A DNA stretch of 32,186 bases, taken from assembly GCA_027623205.1 (NCBI GenBank), contig JAQBYC010000050.1:1-32186 (forward strand). The letters are read 5' to 3'. This document shows positions 26,512 through 32,186 of this stretch, piece by piece. Position 1 is the stretch's first letter; every line of letters begins with the position of its first letter. The notes beneath the pieces were generated by a model, which saw only the letters and a program-made list of their open reading frames with translations, was not told the DNA's origin and searched no databases. The stretch is from Pseudomonadota bacterium (lineage in GTDB: Bacteria; Pseudomonadota; Alphaproteobacteria; GCA-2731375). A program made the position numbers and the translations under genes.

Positions 26512-28017
26512 CTACACCGGCGATCGATCAGGCCAGTCTGTGTCCTGGTCCAGCGGAAAGATCGGTCTTGGCACGTTCCGGTACGGCAGGCGTTCATAGT
26601 GCAGGGTGCACAGGGCGCCGCTATCGCAGACGATGACCCGCCCGGCGATGGGCTCAAAAGCAGCGCGAAAATGCTGCATCGACTTAAGGGCAATGACGCT
26701 TTTGCGTTCGGGCTCGACGCCGAACGATTTGAACTGTTGCAGGTCGAGCATTTGTTTGGCAATCGTGACGATTAGGATCTCGATACCGTCAACGCGCAGG
26801 ACGGCGCTTGGGCCATATGAGCGGTGCAGCCCGCCGAGGATAGGTCCGTCACCCACATAGTGTCCGTCGCTAATCGAGACCAATTCGCCTTCGAGTATCA
26901 ACGGGCCGCCGCCAAATGCAGCGTCGGTCTTGCCGCCGAGAGAAATGGGCGCTTTCTCACCGATCTTGACCTTGTGCAGCGCCTGAGCGGCCGCGCCGTC
27001 CACCATCGGCCCGAAACAGGCGTTGTTGACGCCCGCTTCGAGGAGCGCGCCAAGCAGAGCCGTGGAATCGCCGTAGCCGCCCGCGCCGGGATTGTCGGCA
27101 TAGTCCGCGATCACGAGGGGACCATTTCGGGGATCGTGCCCGACGGCGACAGCGGCGGCGGCCTCGACTGTAAGATAGTCATTCAGCGTCTCATGGCGCC
27201 GCGCCCAAATGTCGTCGGCCAGTGTTTCAGCGAAGGCAACGTGCGGGTCGGGATCGCCCTGACCGGTGACAAGAACGGTCGGGCCGACATCGGCGACATC
27301 GGTGCTGGCAAAGCCTGCGTTGATACTAACGGCGAAAACGTCTGCATAACGCTCGTAGTCCTTGGCTGCGTTCAAGCGCGGGATCATCGGTCCAACATCG
27401 GTGCGCCCGCCATTTGTTTCCTCGAGCATCGGGCGGCTCACCCGGACCGTGTACGGTCTGATCTCGCCCGCCATGGTCCGCTGCAGGATCGCGCCCGTCC
27501 GGCGGCCGGTTTCGCGCATATCGACGTGGGGGTAGGTTCGGAAAGAAACAATGATGTCGGCGAGCGAACACATCCGCTGACCAACATTCCCATGCGGGTC
27601 GAGGGTGATGGCTATCGGGGTCTCGGCCCCGACCGAGGCGCGAATGCGGCGCAAAATTTCGCCGTCGCCGTCCTCGCAGAAATCAAGGACCATCGCCCCA
27701 TGCAGGCCGAGGAGAATGCCATCGAATGTTCCGTGCTCTGCCGCGGCGACGATCGGATCGCAAAGCCACTCGAAGGCGGCGCGCGCCACTTTGCCGCTCG
27801 GCCCCGCTGCCGCGCTAAGGACATGGTCCATTTGCCAGCCGTATTCCCTGCCGGCATCGGCGAAACCGGCCAGTTCCGTATTTGCGTCGCCTCGCGCGCC
27901 GATGGCGTCATCTCCCAGCAGAACATAATGGTCCTTGAATGACTGTGCGTCGGTGACCCGGCGGCTGAAGGTGTTGGTCTCATGCGCGAGTTCGGCGGTG
28001 AGGACCCGGAATGTCAT
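26512..28017 (-). CDS. M81-family metallopeptidase (MlrC-like)
   Basis: A 501-residue member of the M81 family, named for microcystinase C (MlrC), which finishes breakdown of linear cyanobacterial peptides. Predicted zinc-site residues include H12 in 'ELAHETNTFS', H106 in 'GLHGAMV', D140 and H142 in 'TLDPHGNV' and H164 in 'TYPHVDMRETG'. No signal peptide is present, so it acts in the cytoplasm. In bacteria that do not degrade microcystin these proteins probably hydrolyse other short peptides or amides, and here no mlrA/B/D genes are nearby. A GGAG lies about seven bases before the ATG. It is followed downstream only by the GNAT remnant on the other strand. Confidence 0.88.
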   Translation of the reverse strand: MTFRVLTAELAHETNTFSRRVTDAQSFKDHYVLLGDDAIGARGDANTELAGFADAGREYGWQMDHVLSAAAGPSGKVARAAFEWLCDPIVAAAEHGTFDGILLGLHGAMVLDFCEDGDGEILRRIRASVGAETPIAITLDPHGNVGQRMCSLADIIVSFRTYPHVDMRETGRRTGAILQRTMAGEIRPYTVRVSRPMLEETNGGRTDVGPMIPRLNAAKDYERYADVFAVSINAGFASTDVADVGPTVLVTGQGDPDPHVAFAETLADDIWARRHETLNDYLTVEAAAAVAVGHDPRNGPLVIADYADNPGAGGYGDSTALLGALLEAGVNNACFGPMVDGAAAQALHKVKIGEKAPISLGGKTDAAFGGGPLILEGELVSISDGHYVGDGPILGGLHRSYGPSAVLRVDGIEILIVTIAKQMLDLQQFKSFGVEPERKSVIALKSMQHFRAAFEPIAGRVIVCDSGALCTLHYERLPYRNVPRPIFPLDQDTDWPDRSPV

Positions 28018-28316
28018 CAGGCAGCTCCGTTAGGGCTCGAATTTCAGAAGATCGCGATATCCGATGGTCATGGGCGGCGGCATGGCCTTCATCCAAGGCC
28101 GAAGGGAGAGGTGGCTCTGTTTAGCCGTTCTCCGGGATGGGCGCCACGCCTTTGGTCGCCGTTGGATCATTTGTGGATCATTTGTTGGACCGCGTGGCAA
28201 CGATCCACCGAGGTGGTCCCACTTTGTTGGCAACAAGATCAGAACCTACTGTCGTTTATGTAAGTCAACCTCGAAAATGGTCCAGGAACCGGGACATAGT
28301 GGGATACTCGGAGATA
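28018..28316. other. Gene-poor stretch, no confident gene
   Basis: About 300 bp between the M81 start and the TPR remnant. On the minus strand 28030-28236 is open for 68 codons ending 'TIGYRDLLKFEP', which I do not recognise. Around 28163-28185 the sequence GGATCATTTGT occurs twice nearly in tandem, and TTGTTGGCAACAA near 28225 is a short palindrome. No tRNA, transposase or attachment site is identifiable. Confidence 0.4.
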
Positions 28317-28520
28317 TTACGGGACGGGTGATGCCTGGATCGCCGTTTTTGCTGCTTCCAGGGAAACGGCGTCGTCATCAATAAAAGCTGCCATGGCGAT
28401 GGCGAGATGGGCGTTGCCGATACTTGGGTCTTTCGGGCGAAGACGAAATACTTCCTCGGCGCGCGTCCGGGCCTCGGCCGTTTCACCTATCTGCGCCTGG
28501 CGATTTATCTGAAGAGCTTT
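28317..28520 (-). pseudogene. C-terminal TPR-like remnant
   Basis: A minus-strand open frame reads 'GETAEARTRAEEVFRLRPKDP' and 'AHLAIAMAAFIDDDAV', the pattern of tetratricopeptide repeats as found at the C-terminal end of adenylate-cyclase-like and other TPR proteins. It has no credible start and its upstream end runs into the 3' end of the TauD-type gene, so it is probably a leftover of a larger gene. The TPR call rests on pattern only. Confidence 0.4.
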
Positions 28521-28545
28521 CAGATTACATCGCCCATAACGCGGC

Positions 28546-29520
28546 CTAGAGCGCGGCAACGCTGTTGGGGGCCATCGTCGCCTTATATCTCCGGTCCTTG
28601 GTTTCGCCGCGTAGCAGCGCCAGCTCCGTGGCCAGCGCCTCCCTGCCGGCGGCGGCTTCAGGGTCCGTGGGGTGGTAGGTGAATTCGCTGTCTTCCCCCG
28701 CCACCCGGGTAGCGATCACCGTCCGCGGCTGCGTGTAATCGTACGGCAGGGCGCGGTGCAGCAACGCCCGGTTATCCCACACCAGCAGATCGCCAGGCCG
28801 GTAATTATGTTCGTACACCCGCGCCTCATCGGCGACGACGAAATCCAACAGCGATTTCAACAGCGCCCGGCTTTCCTCCCGCGACAGCCCCGGAATGCCA
28901 AACGCGTGGCGCCCGATAAAAAGGTTCTTGACCCCGGTCTGCGGGTGCACCTTGACCAACGGCCGCAGATAGGCCTCGCCATGATAGATCGTGCCCTCCT
29001 GCACCGCCGGGAAATCGCCCAGGTCGTTGGCTTGGGAATAAAGGTTCGAATGATAGGCGGCAAGGCCGGCGATACGGTCCTTTGTCGCCTGATCCAACGC
29101 GGCGTAGCCGGTCCGCATATCGGCCAGCCCGGTGCCGCCGCCCTGTTCGGGCACCACCACCGCCGACAGCATGGCGCATTTGCTGCTGTAGGGTTTATAG
29201 GTCGAATCCGTATGCCAGGCTTCATTGCCGAGGATCATCCGCATGCGCTGGGAGTTGATGTCATAGACTTCGCCCGGCGTGCCATCCGCATTGGCGTCCT
29301 GGTTCGACAAAAAGGGCACGACGGCGAATTCCAGCTCGCCAAATTTTTTGGCGAAGGCGATGGTGTCGCCGTCAGAAGGAGAGAGTTCGGAAAAGACCAA
29401 GAAGCCACGGTCCAGCAACGCCGCCTCGATGGCCGCAAAGTCGGCATCGCGCAACGCGCCGATGTTGGCGCCGGTGACGATGGCGCCGAACGATTTGTTT
29501 TCAACAGGGGTGATTTTCAT
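28546..29520 (-). CDS. TauD/TfdA-family Fe(II)/2-oxoglutarate dioxygenase
   Basis: A 324-residue non-heme iron dioxygenase of the TauD/TfdA group. The iron triad is His103-x-Asp105 ('WHTDSTY') with distal His255 ('ALLHRAL'), and Arg266 (in 'QPRTVIATRVAG') binds 2-oxoglutarate. These enzymes hydroxylate substrates such as taurine, alkyl sulfates or 2,4-D, releasing sulfite or an equivalent group. Which one applies cannot be told, and no transporter is adjacent. The ATG at 29520 is chosen over a longer in-frame form starting at 29652, since GGAGGAAAC lies about eight bases upstream and the extra 44 residues have no family counterpart. It stands alone, flanked by remnants. Confidence 0.9.
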   Translation of the reverse strand: MKITPVENKSFGAIVTGANIGALRDADFAAIEAALLDRGFLVFSELSPSDGDTIAFAKKFGELEFAVVPFLSNQDANADGTPGEVYDINSQRMRMILGNEAWHTDSTYKPYSSKCAMLSAVVVPEQGGGTGLADMRTGYAALDQATKDRIAGLAAYHSNLYSQANDLGDFPAVQEGTIYHGEAYLRPLVKVHPQTGVKNLFIGRHAFGIPGLSREESRALLKSLLDFVVADEARVYEHNYRPGDLLVWDNRALLHRALPYDYTQPRTVIATRVAGEDSEFTYHPTDPEAAAGREALATELALLRGETKDRRYKATMAPNSVAAL

Positions 29521-29684
29521 TTTTGTTTCCTCCGATGACGGGCGATAGAAAAGCGTACAGGAGACGGAGTACTGACAGACCTGTTTATCCTGCGCGGGGT
29601 TATTAATTGCAATTGGTTTTCTTAACTCTAGTAGGCGCGACAAGGCCTGCATCTGGAAAATTTCGGCCAGAATTCTTCCCCCCG

Positions 29685-29909
29685 TCAGCCACGAAGCTTT
29701 GAGATCCCCTCACTGGCTATCCGCTCAAAGGTGAAAAGCTTTTCGTCTTTCAAATAATAATCGGCACAGATGCGTTGGACCCGATCAACGGTACGGCGCC
29801 GTAAAAATCCTATCTGTGCGATATCCGGGCGATCGCCTGAATTTCTTCCGATGTCGACGATGGCAGAGCAGCGGCCGTAGTCCCTGACAATCGTGATTGC
29901 GTAGGACAA
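29685..29909 (-). CDS. Hypothetical 74-aa ORF
   Basis: A TTG-initiated open frame of 74 codons ('MSYAITIVRDYG' to 'FERIASEGISKLRG'). Its composition is mixed, unlike the Arg- or Pro-rich shadow frames common in this DNA, and the last 25 residues ('YYLKDEKLFTFERIA') look protein-like. It may be part of a longer disrupted gene. There is no clear ribosome-binding site and I recognise no family. It lies in a one-kilobase zone without intact genes. Confidence 0.3.
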   Translation of the reverse strand: MSYAITIVRDYGRCSAIVDIGRNSGDRPDIAQIGFLRRRTVDRVQRICADYYLKDEKLFTFERIASEGISKLRG

Positions 29910-30569
29910 ATTGTCCGGATTTGATGCTGTGGACGGCTCCCACCCGCCGCTATCTGGGTGCCAAAATTGTGGTTGAGGAACTGCATATTAGAATTTTCTA
30001 CGAGTCCGTTGATGGCAATAGCTGAAGTCGGAACCTGGCCTCAGCGCGTCCCCTTTACCCCAGCAAGCCGACTTGCAGATCTGATGATTGCCGTTATGCC
30101 AAATTATTTGAAGTTGATTTGAAGTGCTCGGAAATGATGCCAGCCTCGCCCCAGGGACATTATTCTGAACGTCAATATTCGCGCCGCGAAATGTTGCGGT
30201 GCGGCGAAGATTAATAGGGTGGGGCGCCGGGGCCGCCGATGGTTTCAGCCAGGTCGGCCAGGAGGCCGCCAAGGGGTGTGCGTAAGGCGGCGCATCGGAA
30301 TTCAAGAAGAAAGACCTGACCCTAATTCTTCCATTCGACATTGAGGAGGTCGAAACCACCTACACGCTGGCGGGCAACAACAAGGCTAAGCAGGTTGGTG
30401 AGTTGATCATCACGGGGTTTTAAGGGCGGTTTCGGTGACGTCTAAAGGGGATCGTCATTCACCCGATGGTGTAATCCTGATATAGTCGCCGAAAGCTTGT
30501 AGTAAGTCGGCAAATTGTAAGTGTTGGATCTACTTTTACGTCGAGGCACATCGCCACCACAAGGAGCCC
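29910..30569. other. Decayed, coding-like scraps without intact gene
   Basis: About 660 bp upstream of the STAND gene hold only short protein-like pieces. One (+, 29924-30025) reads 'GAKIVVEELHIRIFYESVDG' then stop. Another (+) reads 'DGFSQVGQEAAKGCA' ending at a stop at 30283-30285, followed in the same frame by the 30286-30423 fragment. The final 146 bp before the STAND ATG contain no obvious ORF and should hold its promoter, though no convincing -35/-10 pair is visible. Confidence 0.45.
30286..30423 (+). pseudogene. Unidentified gene fragment
   Basis: From just after an in-frame stop, 45 codons read as plausible protein: 'FKKKDLTLILPFDIEEVETT' followed by 'YTLAGNNKAKQVGELIITGF' and TAA. 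No start codon lies at its beginning, so it is the C-terminal end of something now lost. The DLTLILPFDIEE strand-like stretch is unlike random GC-rich sequence. I cannot assign a family. Confidence 0.35.
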
Positions 30570-32186
30570 ATGGCCGCACCGCGAGAATTTAGGGATCGTC
30601 GTGATCGTCTATTCGGGCGCAAAGATGATGTAAGCGCTCTGACCGAGCGCTTGCAAATCAAGGGCCTCACTGCTGTCGCGGCACGCCCCTTGATGGGCAA
30701 AAGTTGGTTGCTGGAGGAACTGGCGCGCCACATTGCCGTGGATCGTAAACCGCGCGCCCTAGTTGGTATTGCCGAATCGTCAGGAGAGGGGGCCGATTTA
30801 CTGCTGCGCGCGGTCGTCGACCTTTATGCGCGCTGGCTGTCCGACAGCGATTTCCTGGAGCAGGCCAGGATGACCTGGGACCAGCAAAAACCAAATCTGC
30901 TGCCGAGCGTTGCGGGCGCAGTCGGCCGGATTCTCATGAAGACGGGGGAGGCTGTCGCAAAGCCTATCGCCGCGGTGGTGGAAGAGGCCCTTAAGGGCTT
31001 GATCGCAGCGAATAACACATTGACGACAGGCGGTGTTCTTCTGCCGGTGTTACAGTATGATCAAGCCCGTGACTTGGTTGCGGCGGTCGCTGCGATAGCT
31101 GAACGGCCCATTGTTCTTATCCTTGATCAGTGGGAGAAGTCTCCCGATCCGGAGTTTGAGGCTAAAACTCTGGATGCGTTTTTGCACCATCTCGATGAAT
31201 GGCCGAATTGCCATATATTCGTGGCCTTGCGTCCTGACGAACCGGCTTTCGCCATCGTTGAGAGACTGGTCGCCGGGCGGCCCGGACCCGCTCAGCTTTA
31301 TCAGTTAGAGCCGATGGCATTGGAGGAGAGTGCCGAGCATGAGCGTCTGGTGCGGTTTATTCAGAAATCCGTGTCCGGCGCGGACGGCGAGGATGGCGAA
31401 ACTCTGTTGTCCCTGATTGATGGCTACCCGGGCGTTATCTATCAATGGAGCAACGACTACCAGCAATTCCACATGACCTCGCTTGAAGACCTGACCAAAG
31501 TGGCCAGGGACGCCCAGCAGTATAGATTTTCAGATCTTGATCAGCTTCTTCCCACGCTGGGTGGCGAACAGCTTCAAATAGCTATCAGGCTGGCCTTGTT
31601 GCCATTAGGTGGGACCTTATCTTGGCCGCATATCAAGACGGAGGTGCTGGATAGCCTAAGCGAAACTCTCGTCGAAGATCTGAAGCTGGCCAAAGTACTG
31701 GAGGAGGCCGATCCGCCTAGCTATGGGCATGCCAAGCGTTGGGAGGTGGCACAAGAGTGGTTATTAGAAAATCGAAGGGCCTCGGCCCGAATAGAGGCTT
31801 CGTCGCTCATCGGGAAACTGGCGGAACCGGTTCGCGACGTCAGCCCGGAGTTCATGCATCATTCCGCTGCTCTGCGGGGGCTACTACCCCAATGCCTGCG
31901 CCTCGGCATCGATGATAATCCGATTGCCCTTTGCCAAGCGGCGGCCACGTTGTTTGGTGACTACATTGACGTCGATGATGCCTTAATGAGAGGCGCCGCG
32001 CAGGCCAGAGCTGCTGGTGATTCTAAGATTGCGCCGCTGCTGGCCATAGGCCTGAACAACACGCTGAACGATGCCAAGGCTGAGGATGATCTTGAGCGGC
32101 GCGACGCATTGTTGGAGGAACTGCGCTCCCTGGCCGAGGCCTGGCCGGAAGATGCGGCGGTGCGTGAGCCACTGGCCATGGGCCTG
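30570..32186 (+). CDS. STAND-type NTPase, 3'-truncated by window end
   Basis: An open frame of 539 codons without stop, continuing beyond the window. The N-terminus 'RLFGRKDDVSALTERL' is the usual start of STAND (signal-transduction ATPase with numerous domains) proteins. Walker A is RPLMGKS (39-45), with Ala in place of the first Gly. Walker B is IVLILDQWE (Asp186), followed by 'IFVALRPDEP' and a GYP at 285-287 matching the STAND GxP motif. After about residue 330 come a winged-helix-like region and helical, TPR-like sequence. Such proteins are NTP-driven switches that assemble on a trigger; many bacterial ones act in anti-phage defence or as regulators. The effector domain is not visible in the N-terminal part and may lie downstream. 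AAGGAG lies only three bases before the ATG. Confidence 0.75.
   Translation, partial: MAAPREFRDRRDRLFGRKDDVSALTERLQIKGLTAVAARPLMGKSWLLEELARHIAVDRKPRALVGIAESSGEGADLLLRAVVDLYARWLSDSDFLEQARMTWDQQKPNLLPSVAGAVGRILMKTGEAVAKPIAAVVEEALKGLIAANNTLTTGGVLLPVLQYDQARDLVAAVAAIAERPIVLILDQWEKSPDPEFEAKTLDAFLHHLDEWPNCHIFVALRPDEPAFAIVERLVAGRPGPAQLYQLEPMALEESAEHERLVRFIQKSVSGADGEDGETLLSLIDGYPGVIYQWSNDYQQFHMTSLEDLTKVARDAQQYRFSDLDQLLPTLGGEQLQIAIRLALLPLGGTLSWPHIKTEVLDSLSETLVEDLKLAKVLEEADPPSYGHAKRWEVAQEWLLENRRASARIEASSLIGKLAEPVRDVSPEFMHHSAALRGLLPQCLRLGIDDNPIALCQAAATLFGDYIDVDDALMRGAAQARAAGDSKIAPLLAIGLNNTLNDAKAEDDLERRDALLEELRSLAEAWPEDAAVREPLAMGL

Noticed and set aside
30309-30326. Reverse-strand AATTAGGGTCAGGTCT, similar to sequences I associate with REP-type (Y1) transposase ends
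   Set aside because: No second copy, no transposase gene and no hairpin around it, and the plus strand reads as a coding fragment.

Overview
The window looks like chromosomal DNA from a GC-rich alphaproteobacterium. The best marker is a DivK response regulator (23444-23830) that resembles Caulobacter DivK along its whole length. A PAS_5-type protein at 230-709 and a PleC/DivJ-type sensor kinase at 24091-26025 agree with this. Dense small-molecule catabolism (P450, Baeyer-Villiger monooxygenase, N-carbamoyl-D-amino acid hydrolase, sugar-acid dehydratase, two GSTs, TauD-type dioxygenase, M81 peptidase) suggests a versatile heterotroph. I cannot name a genus.

Layout. 0.2-2 kb: PAS_5 gene (+), one copy of a 101-bp palindromic repeat, and an LLM-class flavin oxidoreductase (-). 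2.1-5.4 kb: a (+) cassette of SDR dehydrogenase, cytochrome P450 and C45-family acyltransferase/peptidase, divergent from the LLM gene across an operator-like repeat. 5.4-8.3 kb: a radical SAM protein ending in a CCAEP tail (+), flanked on the opposite strand by a tiny Cys-containing ORF and a 93-aa unknown protein, then an M23 lipoprotein (-). 8.4-10.7 kb: a (-) operon of D-carbamoylase, Asp/Glu/hydantoin racemase and GST. 11-15.2 kb: GhrA-like dehydrogenase (+), then GST, YdjM-like membrane hydrolase and PLP aminotransferase (-). 15.3-17.3 kb: short PuuD-like membrane protein, repeat copy 2, and an amidohydrolase. 17.3-19.8 kb: MsrA and a Baeyer-Villiger monooxygenase (-). 20-23.2 kb: repeat copy 3, IlvD/Edd-family [2Fe-2S] dehydratase, and a patatin lipoprotein. 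23.4-26 kb: DivK and a membrane histidine kinase with similar upstream motifs. 26-30.5 kb: M81 peptidase and TauD-type dioxygenase (-) among gene remnants (GNAT, TPR, unidentified scraps). 30.6 kb to the end: the first 539 codons of a STAND-type NTPase, open through the window edge.

How the genes work together. The clearest functional units are the SDR/P450/C45 cassette, which probably oxidises a lipophilic substrate; the D-carbamoylase/racemase/GST operon, a hydantoin-type pathway without a visible hydantoinase; and the DivK/kinase pair, a cell-cycle phosphorelay. The most interesting leads are the CCAEP-tail radical SAM locus, the truncated STAND NTPase beside decayed DNA (a possible edge of a defence island), and the three-copy structured repeat, one copy of which supplies part of a stop codon.
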